Assembly: GCA_003134855.1 (NCBI GenBank)
Contig: PLCS01000001.1
Span: forward strand, 94,342 to 158,341
Direction of reading: 5' to 3'
DNA: 64,000 bases
Source of the DNA: Acidobacteriaceae bacterium
Lineage (GTDB): Bacteria; Acidobacteriota; Terriglobia; Terriglobales; Acidobacteriaceae
Under the pieces are notes generated by a model. It was given only the letters and a program-made list of their open reading frames with translations. It searched no databases and was not told the DNA's origin. A program made the translations under genes and the position numbers. This document shows, in pieces, positions 38,503 through 47,152 of the stretch (position 1 is the stretch's first letter; each line of letters begins with the position of its first letter).

Positions 38503-39258
38503 CTATCGCTTTCCGCCAAAGCAGCCGCGCTCGGTGTCGGCAAGAATTCCGGTGCCATCGAAATGAATCTCGGCTTGTACACCCCCGGCGGCGAAGTATG
38601 CCGTCCAGAACGCCTGGACCGCCTCTTTGCGCTGTGCGGAGAGCGGCGCGAAGTCGCTGCTTTCGAGACGGCCAAGGCAGAGGGATACGCCTTGCAGAGT
38701 GAAACCGTGCTGATTATGGAGACGCCCGGCGAGTTCACGGGCGCTCGTTGCATTGGCCAGCGAGCGTGCCGACACGAAGTTGTACGTGCCGTCGTCTTCG
38801 AGAAAATCGCTCACGACGATGAGTCTGCGGTTGCTGTTTTTGGGCAGCACGGCGAGTTCCTGCCGGGCGGCGTCGAGCGCGCCCAAGATGTCGGTGCGGG
38901 ACTGATACGGATCGAGCGAAGCCGCCCACGCCGCGAATTGCTTCTTGGATTGCTCCTGAAACCGGCGCAGATCGTTGTTGTAGGTCTCGCGCTGGGTCGG
39001 CGCGGAGAGGCGCAAGATTCTTCCCCCGGCGTCGTTTTGAGCGTCTCCGGTAATAGGGATAAGGATGAGGCGGTCTCCGCGCCCAAGGTGTGAAATCTGT
39101 TCGCCAACGGCACCGAGGGCGGCGCGTTCCGCGCGGGGCGTGATGCTTGCGCTGGTGTCGATGACGATTACTGTCGCAACGGGAGTGCGATGGGTGCAGC
39201 CGGTGAGCAGTAGCAATGCGACGAAGGCGGCATACCGAGCGGCGTTGGTTGAGATCAT
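38503..39258 (-). CDS. VWA-like lipoprotein
   Basis: 251 residues. The signal ends in the lipobox LLTGC near residue 21. VIVIDTSASITPRAE near 32 gives the DxSxS metal motif, and LIVVSDFLEDDG near 145 supplies the next acidic site. The fold is thus a von Willebrand factor A domain anchored at the cell envelope. It overlaps the membrane protein upstream by ATGA. A shared envelope assembly is likely; the role is unknown. Confidence 0.75.
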   Translation of the reverse strand: MISTNAARYAAFVALLLLTGCTHRTPVATVIVIDTSASITPRAERAALGAVGEQISHLGRGDRLILIPITGDAQNDAGGRILRLSAPTQRETYNNDLRRFQEQSKKQFAAWAASLDPYQSRTDILGALDAARQELAVLPKNSNRRLIVVSDFLEDDGTYNFVSARSLANATSARELAGRLHNQHGFTLQGVSLCLGRLESSDFAPLSAQRKEAVQAFWTAYFAAGGVQAEIHFDGTGILADTERGCFGGKR

Positions 39259-40427
39259 TGTTCATCTCCCTTCGATAAGAGGCGTTGTTGTGGCGCGGGA
39301 AGTTCGCGCGGCTGGGGTGCATCGGGAATAACCGCGAAGTGAGTATTTTCCTGCTTCAGATAACGTTCATGGCTCGGATGGTGGCGGCGATGGTTGAAAT
39401 AGACGAAGGTTGCGAGGGCAGGAATCGCCGTCAGTGCAGGGAGCCACGCCAGAGGCAATAAGAATGCGAGGGGGGTCGCGCACAGCCCGCCGAGCAGGCT
39501 CTTGCGCAGGACCGACCAGCGGGTTTCTTTGGACGCGCCATTCCTCTGGCCGCGCTCATAGAACTGCGCAAAGATGGCCCGCCATTCGAGGCATTCTGCC
39601 TGCTTCCGCTTGTCGAATTGGTCGAGATGTTCCTGTTCGGTTTGCACATCGCGGGCAAGCTGGATTTCGTCAGTGCGAAGCTTCACGAACCTCTCCCGCA
39701 CTCGCCTCCATGTCCGGCCGCGCGATACCTCTTGCCACCCAAAGAGCAGCGCTGTTGCGCCGATGATCGGTGTGGCGAGCGTGATGAAGATGTAGAAGAC
39801 GGCTGCGAGAATGGGATGTTCCGCGAGGAACTGCCCCAAGGGATTCCCGGCAAGGACGGCGGCAAACCTCAACTGATAGCCCCGGAGGAGTCCCCATACT
39901 GTGAGACTCAGGACGCCGATCCCCGCTGCGGTGATGGCTGTCAATCGCTTCGGCCAGGAGTCTTTCGCTCCTATATATAGGAGGCCGGCCAGCTCGAAGT
40001 ACGCGGTGCAGAGCGCCGCGAAGCCCGCTGCTGCAAGGAATTGGAGCGCGGAATCGGCGATATTCAAGATGTCCATCGTCGGCGCAAGAAAGAGCGTGTC
40101 GAGCACGAGCGCGAAGAGGGCGAAGCAAGCCATAAGAATCGCCTGGAAATAGGGCGGCGGCGTATCGCCGAGTTCCTTCCGAATGCGCAGCCAAAGGGCC
40201 TCGGCCTCAGACTTTTCCTTGCGTGCCTGTTGGAGTTTAGCCTCCAAGGCATGAAGCGCACGCAACGGTTTCTGCTTCTCCTCTGATGTCTCCTGAGCGA
40301 ATCGCGCTTCGATCTCTTCGAGAGCCGACTCGCGATTCACGCCATGTGCGCCGAGGTAAAAAGCCAATGCGTCAAGCCGACGCGGCTTGAGATTCTCCTT
40401 ACTCCGATTGTGAATAGAAGTCTTCAT
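39255..40427 (-). CDS. Polytopic membrane protein with coiled-coil segments
   Basis: 390 residues behind GGAGG. A cytosolic helical N-terminus (about 45-90, coiled-coil-like) is followed by four to five membrane helices (about 95-240). A second charged coiled-coil (about 245-300) and two more helices precede a polar tail. No family is recognised. It heads the operon with the VWA lipoprotein and the small membrane protein. Confidence 0.65.
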   Translation of the reverse strand: MKTSIHNRSKENLKPRRLDALAFYLGAHGVNRESALEEIEARFAQETSEEKQKPLRALHALEAKLQQARKEKSEAEALWLRIRKELGDTPPPYFQAILMACFALFALVLDTLFLAPTMDILNIADSALQFLAAAGFAALCTAYFELAGLLYIGAKDSWPKRLTAITAAGIGVLSLTVWGLLRGYQLRFAAVLAGNPLGQFLAEHPILAAVFYIFITLATPIIGATALLFGWQEVSRGRTWRRVRERFVKLRTDEIQLARDVQTEQEHLDQFDKRKQAECLEWRAIFAQFYERGQRNGASKETRWSVLRKSLLGGLCATPLAFLLPLAWLPALTAIPALATFVYFNHRRHHPSHERYLKQENTHFAVIPDAPQPRELPAPQQRLLSKGDEQ

Positions 40428-40448
40428 GGGGTCCTCCGTGGGAATATG

Positions 40449-40483
40449 AAAACGAGGAGTTGCCCTTTACGGACAACTCCTCG
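40449..40483 (-). terminator. Terminator after the small coiled-coil gene
   Basis: Perfect 9-bp arms GAGGAGTTG and CAACTCCTC (40454-40462, 40474-40482) surround an 11-base loop. On the minus strand GTTTTC follows. Confidence 0.6.
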
Positions 40484-40487
40484 GTGA

Positions 40488-40685
40488 TTACTGCGCTTCG
40501 AGCACTTTGCGGGCCTGTTGCAGTTTGGCAAGCTCGCGCTCTTCGTGGGCGAGTTCCTCGCGCAGTTCGACAACTTTTTCTTCCTGCTTGCCGATCTGCT
40601 CAAGTACGATCTCGACTGGAGTCTTCTTGATCCAGGCCTTGCGACCTGAGGACTGTGCTGCGGATGCTGTTTTCTGCGTGGTCAT
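40488..40685 (-). CDS. Small coiled-coil protein
   Basis: 65 residues behind AAAGGAGGAG. After a short basic start (RKAWIKKTP), residues 28-62 form a continuous coiled coil rich in Glu, Leu and Lys. Its place between terminator and transfer genes suggests an accessory role in element D. No family is assigned. Confidence 0.6.
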   Translation of the reverse strand: MTTQKTASAAQSSGRKAWIKKTPVEIVLEQIGKQEEKVVELREELAHEERELAKLQQARKVLEAQ

Positions 40686-40731
40686 AACTCCTCCTTTGGG
40701 TTATGGGTTGAGTTGTGAAAGAGCGGAACTC

Positions 40732-40953
40732 CTACCTGAGCAGGAGCAAGAAATTGCGTATGGTTTCGATCTGCCGTTCGAGGCCGTCGAGCGCGCCAAG
40801 AGCGGCCAGGTGGTGGCCCGCTTCGAGATCGTCGGAGACGGTCGCGAGCCGGGCCAGTACGCTGCCATTGATCGCGCTCACGCGAGCAAGAACGAGTTTG
40901 CTGAGCGCTTCTTCGAGTTCAAGCGGCTGGGAGTGCAAGTTGGTTTCCGTCAT
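40732..40953 (-). CDS. Hypothetical small helical protein overlapping integrase end
   Basis: 73 residues from the ATG at 40953 (GAGGG upstream); ATGs at 40962 and further upstream are alternatives. It is rich in Leu, Ala and Glu and is predicted to be all helical. It overlaps the integrase 3' end by 35 bases in another frame. No known family is recognised. Confidence 0.5.
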   Translation of the reverse strand: MTETNLHSQPLELEEALSKLVLARVSAINGSVLARLATVSDDLEAGHHLAALGALDGLERQIETIRNFLLLLR

Positions 40954-42064
40954 ATGGTTCATCCCTCGATTCAGTTGGTTTTTCGTTATCGGGAAGGGAA
41001 GGTTCCTCCCCGATGTTGTGAACGGCACTGAGTGATTGCACCTTCTTCGCGTACCATTGATCGAGGCGGTGGATTGCCTCGCGCAGCACGGGGATGTCGA
41101 TGTGGGTGTAGAGGGAATGCACGTCTCCGCCCCGGCTGTGCCCCATCAGTTCTTTGCGAACATCCGAGATCACGCTCGCCTCGACCAGACGCGAATTGAA
41201 GGTATGCCGCAAATCGTGGAAGCGGAAGTGCGGCAGTCCGGCCCGGCGCAGCGCTCCCTCCCAGCCAGTCTTAGGGCGGCGAATGGGCTGGCCTTCGTAG
41301 GTGAAGATCAACCCCGACGGCTTACGATGCTCGGCGAGCATCACACGGACGCGGCTCGTAAGCGGGATCGGCCTATGTTCCCCCTCGGCGGTTTTCGAAT
41401 GGCTTACCGAGAGAAGGCTGCGGTCAAAGTCCACGTGCTCCCACAGCTGCCCCAACAATTCTCCCCGCCGCATCCCAGTGTCGAGAGCGGTGACGACGAT
41501 GGGCCAGAGGTGATCCGAGCAGGCGGCAAGGAGTTTAATCTCCTCGGCCACCGACATTACCGGGCGACGCTGGCCGCGCTCCCGCACCATACGAATGCGG
41601 GCGATGGGGTTTGCGGGAATGAAGCCTTCGTCAACCGCCCAGAAAAGCAGATGACGGATGACTTCGATGTCCCGGTTGATGGTGGTTTCCGAAAGCGGCT
41701 TTTGAGACTGCTTCGCCCGCTTCCGTCGATGTTCCTCGTGGCGATTCTTACGATACCGCGCAATGTCGTTCTTCGTGATAATCCCGATGGGCGTCTCGGA
41801 GAAGTACGGCAAAAACTGCTTTGCGCGATCTTGGTGGTGGGGTTTGACATCTCCCTCGGCGAGGAATCGTGCAAAGAGTTCGCCAAAGAGCATCTCGGGC
41901 TTGAGGTTCGGGAGTTGGAACCGCTTCGTGTGTAATTCCTCGCGCCAGCGCTGTTCCAATGTTTCGGCTTGGCGACGATTTGAAGTCTCCAGCGAGCGCA
42001 TTGTACGCTCGCCGTCGATCCAAATTGCCGACCAGTACACATTGCCTCGCTTGTAGAGACTCAT
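40919..42064 (-). CDS. int: Tyrosine-type site-specific integrase
   Basis: 381 residues behind AGGAGG. The N-terminal 60 residues form an arm-binding domain (GNVYWSAIWIDGERTMRSLET). A SAM-like core-binding domain follows (about 70-165), then the catalytic domain with Arg in TGMRRGEL, His-x-x-Arg in FHDLRH, GHSRG, and the Tyr in SLYTHI near residue 320. It is the only tyrosine recombinase in the window, so it is the likely enzyme for the tRNA-Pro sites and their TGTAGAT arms. It overlaps the excisionase gene by ATGA. Confidence 0.9.
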   Translation of the reverse strand: MSLYKRGNVYWSAIWIDGERTMRSLETSNRRQAETLEQRWREELHTKRFQLPNLKPEMLFGELFARFLAEGDVKPHHQDRAKQFLPYFSETPIGIITKNDIARYRKNRHEEHRRKRAKQSQKPLSETTINRDIEVIRHLLFWAVDEGFIPANPIARIRMVRERGQRRPVMSVAEEIKLLAACSDHLWPIVVTALDTGMRRGELLGQLWEHVDFDRSLLSVSHSKTAEGEHRPIPLTSRVRVMLAEHRKPSGLIFTYEGQPIRRPKTGWEGALRRAGLPHFRFHDLRHTFNSRLVEASVISDVRKELMGHSRGGDVHSLYTHIDIPVLREAIHRLDQWYAKKVQSLSAVHNIGEEPSLPDNEKPTESRDEPYDGNQLALPAA

Positions 42065-42390
42065 TTGCTTTTACCTCCTTTCTGTTGGTGCTGAAGAATC
42101 CACCGGACAATTTGGTCGTAGAAGAAGACCAACTTTCCATGAGGGCCAGAGCGCAGATACGGCAACCCTTGCGGTAGGTAGCTTTGGCGCACCGTCCAGG
42201 GCGAGCAGCCAATCAATCGTGCGACATCGCGGATAGAGAGCGGTGCCCCCAACAGTTCGTTCCCGCCCTCAAGCGCCTCCGGGTAACGCTGCGGGCAGTT
42301 CTGCCCGTAGCTCGTGGGCGAAAGACATCGTGTTTGCAGTGTCTTCCCGTGTTCCGCGAAACCCGACAATGCTCTATCTCGCTCACTCAT
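42061..42390 (-). CDS. xis: Excisionase-like HTH protein
   Basis: 109 residues from the ATG at 42390, preceded by AAGGAGGACAAGG. LSIRDVARLIGCSPWTVRQ in the middle is a MerR/Xis-type helix-turn-helix, followed by a short wing (YLRSGPHGKLVFFYDQIVRW). The first 50 residues are unassigned. It is translationally coupled to the integrase, which fits a recombination directionality factor. The alternative is a simple regulator. Confidence 0.72.
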   Translation of the reverse strand: MSERDRALSGFAEHGKTLQTRCLSPTSYGQNCPQRYPEALEGGNELLGAPLSIRDVARLIGCSPWTVRQSYLPQGLPYLRSGPHGKLVFFYDQIVRWILQHQQKGGKSK

Positions 42391-42790
42391 CCTTGTCCTC
42401 CTTCCGCTTCCAAAGCACACGGATCAATTCCTGCAACCAATCGGGCAGCTTGCTCCAGAGCCACCAGAGGCCGGCCAGAAGCAACCCAAGGGCAACCAAG
42501 GCCCTCTGTACCTCCGGTGTACGGATGAGGGCAATGACGAGGCATAAGGACGCATAGAAAAGCAAAAGTCCGAAACCCAGCCGCGCAAGGATGGCAAGCA
42601 ATCGCCAACTCATCGGAATCTTCGGCTGCGGCGTGGACAACTCGCGACTGCCGCACTTCGAGCAGACCTCCGCACCGCGCGGGTTTCGATGCAAACGCGG
42701 GCAGAGTTTTGAATCATAGGACCTTCCACACTTCCCGCAGTACATCGGCTCACCCGGTGTCATGTGCCCGCAATTCATGCAATAGTTCAT
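42383..42790 (-). CDS. Double zinc-ribbon membrane protein
   Basis: 135 residues from the ATG at 42790. Two CxxC...CxxC ribbons (CMNCGH/CGKCGR and a third pair, CSKCGSRE) occupy residues 1-52, followed by two membrane helices (about 65-120) and a charged tail. It overlaps the genes on both sides, so it belongs to the transfer/integration operon. The role is unknown. Confidence 0.65.
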   Translation of the reverse strand: MNYCMNCGHMTPGEPMYCGKCGRSYDSKLCPRLHRNPRGAEVCSKCGSRELSTPQPKIPMSWRLLAILARLGFGLLLFYASLCLVIALIRTPEVQRALVALGLLLAGLWWLWSKLPDWLQELIRVLWKRKEDKDE

Positions 42791-43593
42791 GGTGTTTCCT
42801 TGAAGAAAGTTTGTTTTGTTTCCCCGGTCGGTCGGAACCACACGGGGCCGAAGAACTTCTCGCCGCGCATTGCGTCGAGCGTTGAGAACCAGAAAATCTT
42901 CTGCATTATCGTGGCGACCGTCTTCCGGATCGAATGCAACCGGCGCTCGGAGTTCGCAACGACGAGCACTCGGAAATGTTCCTGCCCGAATTGCTCCCGA
43001 TACTTCCCGCTGACCGCGAGTTGCAAATAGTGCTCTACCTTTCCCTTCCACACTGTTTGCGATTCATGGCCGAGGTCCACTTCAAGAAAGCAAGCAACGA
43101 TCCCACCGGGCGTCATGAACTCCACGTACCCGTCCGGTATAAGGCTGATTGCGGCAACCACTGGCTCGAAGAAGTTGACCCAACGACGAAACGTCACCAG
43201 CGGCAGCGGTATGACTCCATACTTCAAAGCGCAGTAGATGCCGTTTACGGCGAGTTGGTGCCCCACGAAGTAGTCGGCGACGAGCAAAGCATCCTGCGGG
43301 CGGCGCGGACCACGGGCGAGAACGTCGGCAGCCAGCGCGCCTTTTGGAGACAATGTATAGAGCGCCTTTCTGCCACCGCCAGAGCCGAGAAAGAAACGGC
43401 GGAGCAATCCGGCACGGGTGAGCGCGAGCAGTCGGGCGTTAACGCGCGTGATAGAACCGAAGCCTCCAACGATCTTTGCCTGTTCGCGATCCACGACCCG
43501 CATCAACGCGATCTCCCGCTCTAAGTGCAGATCTCGCGGCTGGAGAATGATTCCGGCGCGGCTCTTCTCGGATTTTGAGTTACTCCCATTCAT
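42787..43593 (-). CDS. Replication-relaxation family protein
   Basis: 268 residues. RDLHLEREIALMRVVDREQAK near residue 20 and a winged-helix pattern (NARLLALTRAGLLRRFF) match the Replic_Relax family, found in conjugative and integrative elements. The C-terminal half has a nuclease-like alpha/beta region with an Asp/Glu-rich strand (IVACFLEVDLG). It is probably involved in replication or nicking during transfer. Overlaps the coupling ATPase by 14 bases. Confidence 0.75.
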   Translation of the reverse strand: MNGSNSKSEKSRAGIILQPRDLHLEREIALMRVVDREQAKIVGGFGSITRVNARLLALTRAGLLRRFFLGSGGGRKALYTLSPKGALAADVLARGPRRPQDALLVADYFVGHQLAVNGIYCALKYGVIPLPLVTFRRWVNFFEPVVAAISLIPDGYVEFMTPGGIVACFLEVDLGHESQTVWKGKVEHYLQLAVSGKYREQFGQEHFRVLVVANSERRLHSIRKTVATIMQKIFWFSTLDAMRGEKFFGPVWFRPTGETKQTFFKETP

Positions 43594-44956
43594 GGAGGGC
43601 CTCTTCGGTGGTTTGTGTGAGTGCCGCGTGACGCACAGCGATCTCCGCCTCGATCTCCGCGCGCGGGCGTCCGTATTGCTTGCGTGCGCGGTTTAGCAGG
43701 TCGCCGAATTTCGCCTGCGGGTCGCTGACCGTCGGGGTGCAACCCTCTCGCCAGTGGTCCGCTCCGCTCTTGATGACAAAATGTCGGTGGGGCAGGTTCT
43801 TCAAGCGCTCGGCGAGAGATTTGCCCCCGTCGAGCATCTGCGCGATCTGCGTCGCGTCACCAGGGGCCAACTGAAAGAAGATGTGAGTGCCCACGGAAAG
43901 AATGGCTAAGCGCATTTCTTCGGGGTATTGCCCAAGATATTGGTTAGCGCTGACCACGGAAACTCCGAACTTGCGAGCCTCCGAGAGCACGGTTTCGATC
44001 CCGGTGTCGTAGGCGACGTAGTTGTGTACCTCGTCCACATACGAAGTGAAAAGCGTTCGCTTTGTGCGGGTAAAGAGCGCATTCTTGTTGACCGTGAAGA
44101 GAAGGCTTGCCAGGGTGAGCGACTGTTCACCGAGTTTGCCCTTCGGCAGGTTCGCGATGATCCAGTACCCTTTGTCCATTGCCTCAGCAATCGAAAAGGT
44201 GGACAGGCGCTGGCCCACGATATGGCGAAAGCTGGGGTCGGCGGTGAACGCCGAAGTCTTGTTCAGGATCGGCTCACGCATTGTTGCCTGCATTGCCTCG
44301 CTTGCCTTGTCGTAGCGCAGCTCGAAGTACTGCCGGACCTCCGCGTTCGGCGTCTTCTTTAGGCACTGAGCGCGGAAGCCTAGATTTGTGAGGAGTGGAC
44401 TGAGCTCCAGTAGCGTGAAGCCGTTCGCGGAGAGAACGTACAGGCCATTTCGCAACAACTCGTCCGTGCGCGCTCCAAAGTGATCGAGACCCCAGCGGCG
44501 CTTGAGAATCTGCGCGAATTCCGCGATAGGAACAAAACTCGCCTCAGCCGATTCAAGGGGGTTGAGACCAACAGAGAACTCCTTGTCTCCGGGGGCGATG
44601 TAGATCAACTTGTCGTGAAGCTGCTGCCCTGTTCTCGTTTCCTGTTCCGCAATCACACCGAGGAGATATGGCGCGGCGTCGCCATGCAGATCGAAGTAAA
44701 TGAATCCGCGACCTGCTTCAATATCCTGCCGGGCCATCAGGCGAAGCAGTGAACTCTTTCCGCTTCCCGTCTTGCCGAGCACCGCGACGTGCATCGTCCG
44801 TTGTGTCGCACTCAACCCGATGCGTCGCTGCGTCACCTGTTCTTCCGCCACCAGGAACCCAAGGGTGAAGTTGAACGCTACCGACCGCGCGCGCCGCCTT
44901 CCCGCCTGTATGCGGTTCCAGAGAGAAATTGCGAGTTTTTCGATGAAGTCGAACAT
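43580..44956 (-). CDS. Conjugative coupling-type ATPase (VirD4/TraD-like)
   Basis: 458 residues if it starts at the ATG at 44956; a longer frame is open, but its first 66 codons look non-coding. Walker A LGKTGSGKSS near residue 60, FIYFDLHGD near 87 and YVDEVHNYV near 305 (Walker B) are intact, followed by SVVSANQYLGQYPEE. Such ATPases bring DNA to the transfer channel. No channel genes are visible, so element D looks mobilisable and not self-transmissible. A weak small frame (44881-45048) overlaps its start. Confidence 0.75.
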   Translation of the reverse strand: MFDFIEKLAISLWNRIQAGRRRARSVAFNFTLGFLVAEEQVTQRRIGLSATQRTMHVAVLGKTGSGKSSLLRLMARQDIEAGRGFIYFDLHGDAAPYLLGVIAEQETRTGQQLHDKLIYIAPGDKEFSVGLNPLESAEASFVPIAEFAQILKRRWGLDHFGARTDELLRNGLYVLSANGFTLLELSPLLTNLGFRAQCLKKTPNAEVRQYFELRYDKASEAMQATMREPILNKTSAFTADPSFRHIVGQRLSTFSIAEAMDKGYWIIANLPKGKLGEQSLTLASLLFTVNKNALFTRTKRTLFTSYVDEVHNYVAYDTGIETVLSEARKFGVSVVSANQYLGQYPEEMRLAILSVGTHIFFQLAPGDATQIAQMLDGGKSLAERLKNLPHRHFVIKSGADHWREGCTPTVSDPQAKFGDLLNRARKQYGRPRAEIEAEIAVRHAALTQTTEEALHEWE

Positions 44957-45083
44957 ATGTGATCGATTGTGGAGAATGGGGTGAGAATATCGGTGACAAG
45001 GCGAGTGTAGAGGTACGCTAACACGCAGAACCACAAAGGCTTGTTCATGGAAAAACCTTTTTGCGGTTGCTTTGCGGGGAACC

Positions 45084-45839
45084 TCAGTAGTTCGTAATGA
45101 TGAGTTCCTTGTACCGGCGTCCTGCAACTTTTTGCGAGGTGTAATGAAGATCAATCTCCCGGAAGGAAAATTCCCGGAAGAGCGCGCGGACCTGCGGCAC
45201 GTCGTTCAACGAGAGCAGGAACTTGCCTTGCAAAGGCTTCAATCGCTCGGCGAGCTTGGCGAAGTCTTCCGGCTCGAAATTGTAGTTATAGAGCTTGCGG
45301 CCATAGTAGGGCGGATCGAGATAGAAGAACGTCGTGGGCCGGTCAAACCGTTTGAGAATTTCCTCGTAGGGCAGCGATTCGATCTGAACGCGCGCGAGCC
45401 GCTTGTGGGCCTGTTCGATGTTCTCCGGCAGGCGTTCCAGGTTGAAACTCGGCAGTTGTGTCACGCTCACGCTGTAGTCCAGGTTGCGGACCAGTCCGGC
45501 GTAGCTGTTCTTCAAGAGGTACAAATACCGGGCCGCGCGCTGGATGTCGGTGAGCGTCTTCGGATCGGTTGTTTTTAGCAATCCATGCCATGCCCGGCTC
45601 ATCACCATAAAGCGGAAATACCGGATCAACTCCTCATAGTGCTGCTGGCAGACCCGGTAGAAATTCACGACCTCGCCGTCGAGATCGTTCAACACTTCGA
45701 CCTCAGACGGTTCCTTGCGGAAAAACACCTGCGCTCCCCCGGCGAAAGCCTCAACGTACGTCGTGTGCGCCGGAAAGAGGGCAATGATCGGTTTTGCGAT
45801 AGCGCGTTTGCCGCCGATATATGAGAACGGTCCTATCAT
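45084..45839 (-). CDS. Dam-type DNA adenine methyltransferase (D12 class)
   Basis: 251 residues. FSYIGGKRAIAKPI opens the protein, VEAFAGGAQVFFRK is the SAM-binding FxGG motif and FFYLDPPYYG near residue 170 is the catalytic DPPY motif. It is a solitary enzyme without an adjacent restriction partner. It probably protects the element or a phage from host restriction. Confidence 0.88.
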   Translation of the reverse strand: MIGPFSYIGGKRAIAKPIIALFPAHTTYVEAFAGGAQVFFRKEPSEVEVLNDLDGEVVNFYRVCQQHYEELIRYFRFMVMSRAWHGLLKTTDPKTLTDIQRAARYLYLLKNSYAGLVRNLDYSVSVTQLPSFNLERLPENIEQAHKRLARVQIESLPYEEILKRFDRPTTFFYLDPPYYGRKLYNYNFEPEDFAKLAERLKPLQGKFLLSLNDVPQVRALFREFSFREIDLHYTSQKVAGRRYKELIITNY

Positions 45840-45929
45840 GTGCTGGCGTAAGAATGATGGCTTTGCGCTTCGATTCGACCTTTATGTATCGAAGTGTCAG
45901 GTCATCATAAAGCCGGTGACAGGAAACAA

Positions 45930-46203
45930 AAGGTGGCACAACTTGCGCCACGGGTGAGGTTTCGTCACGTAGCCTTGCAAAGGATGCATCGGATTCTGAA
46001 TCCGCCAGCGGACCGGCGGGCTGTAAACACGGAGCATTCCGCGAATGAAAGGAGGGCCGCTCGTCCTTTCCGAGCACGGGGCTTCGGCCCGCAACCCTGC
46101 GAACAGGGTTGCGTGATAGCCACCTTCGCTCCTCGAATGGCTAACACCCGTCGAACGGCCCGCTCTTATGCTACGTCGGGAGGGATTTAATAAAAGGTGG
46201 CAC
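45930..46203. repeat. Pair of direct AAGGTGGCAC repeats in a divergent gap
   Basis: AAGGTGGCAC lies at 45930-45939 and 46194-46203, each followed by a TTGC within ten bases. They lie between the divergent genes at 45084 and 46700. The same 10-mer occurs twice more at 50870 and 51049. The remainder of 45840-46699 has no gene I can support. Confidence 0.5.
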
Positions 46204-46699
46204 TTGTTGCACACACCGCAACTCCCCACGCACTTCACTATCCGCATTTTGTGCGAACCGACGTACAAGAAGTTATCTAGATGCCTCCTTAGTGTCAATG
46301 CGCCCTTGTCCACAGTTTGCCTCACAGTTCTTTTGGACATAGACTGGATTATGGGGCAAAGGCGGTTAACTCAATCAAGATGGATGCCTTCTGCGCCTGC
46401 CCGCTCGTCCCGGTGAAATTCTCAAGCTGCCGTCAAGAACGACTTGCGGGGATCAGGAAGGTCAATACTATGGGTTGGCCATTGCGCCTTCTCAGATGGT
46501 GGAGGACCAACAATATCCAAACCAGAGGCCAGATGTAATATACTCATTTTCAATGAGATGTATGCCAAATAAACGCAGAGAACCCAGTAGTATCGTGTTT
46601 CCCAATCACGTGAGGCGTACTGCATTTCCTCATTTGTGCAAAACACGTACAGAGCTTTTTTGTGATAGCGTTATTAACAAGCGTGGGGTCCATATCGAG

Positions 46700-47098
46700 A
46701 TGCAAAATCCGCTTTCGTGGTCGATGGGTCCGGAAGATCGAGTGTTGAAGGCGACAGTTTCTCGAATCCGTCGCCAGTTCGAAAGTGGCAAGGTCCCGCA
46801 ACTCCTCCTCGCTCTTGAATACTTTCGATACAATCCGATCTCCGATGTGACTCGCTTTATTTACTCCGCAGGCGAAATGTTTCCGAAGCTTAATTGTGGC
46901 ATCGCTTCAACTTATCTGCGAGGTGAATTGGGAGCCGGCCAAATAGTGACTGGAAGCTACAACGGAGTGAAACATACTTTCTTGTTACTCGATGGTCGGG
47001 TTGTTGTGGATATCACCGCGGATCAATTCGGCGGACCAAGCGTGTACATTGGCGCACTAAAGAAGCCCTGGAGTCTTTTGCCTCCAGGAGATAATTGA
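46700..47098 (+). CDS. Papain-like cysteine-peptidase-fold protein (putative)
   Basis: 132 residues from the ATG at 46700; the frame stays open upstream to 46475, but that part does not look like protein. The C-terminal region has LNCGIASTYLRGELG, then VKHTFLLLDG, then VDITADQFGG, a Cys-His-Asp order and spacing like a small papain or transglutaminase fold. No signal or membrane segment is present. It lies 54 bases before a carbamoyltransferase gene, likely in one operon. It may release or condense a peptide or amine that is then carbamoylated; this is speculative. Confidence 0.5.
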   Translation: MQNPLSWSMGPEDRVLKATVSRIRRQFESGKVPQLLLALEYFRYNPISDVTRFIYSAGEMFPKLNCGIASTYLRGELGAGQIVTGSYNGVKHTFLLLDGRVVVDITADQFGGPSVYIGALKKPWSLLPPGDN

Positions 47099-47152
47099 GA
47101 AAGCCTTATCGGTGACCATAGTTTTCCCCTTACTCGACACGAGGAGGTCAGA

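Noticed and set aside
44881..45048. Small minus-strand frame with a hydrophobic start
   Set aside because: It overlaps the ATPase start and its second half lies in another gene's frame. Possible, but unsupported.
45897..46340. 147-codon minus-strand frame between the methylase and the papain-like gene
   Set aside because: It spans two regulatory-looking repeats, has no ribosome site and no domain pattern.
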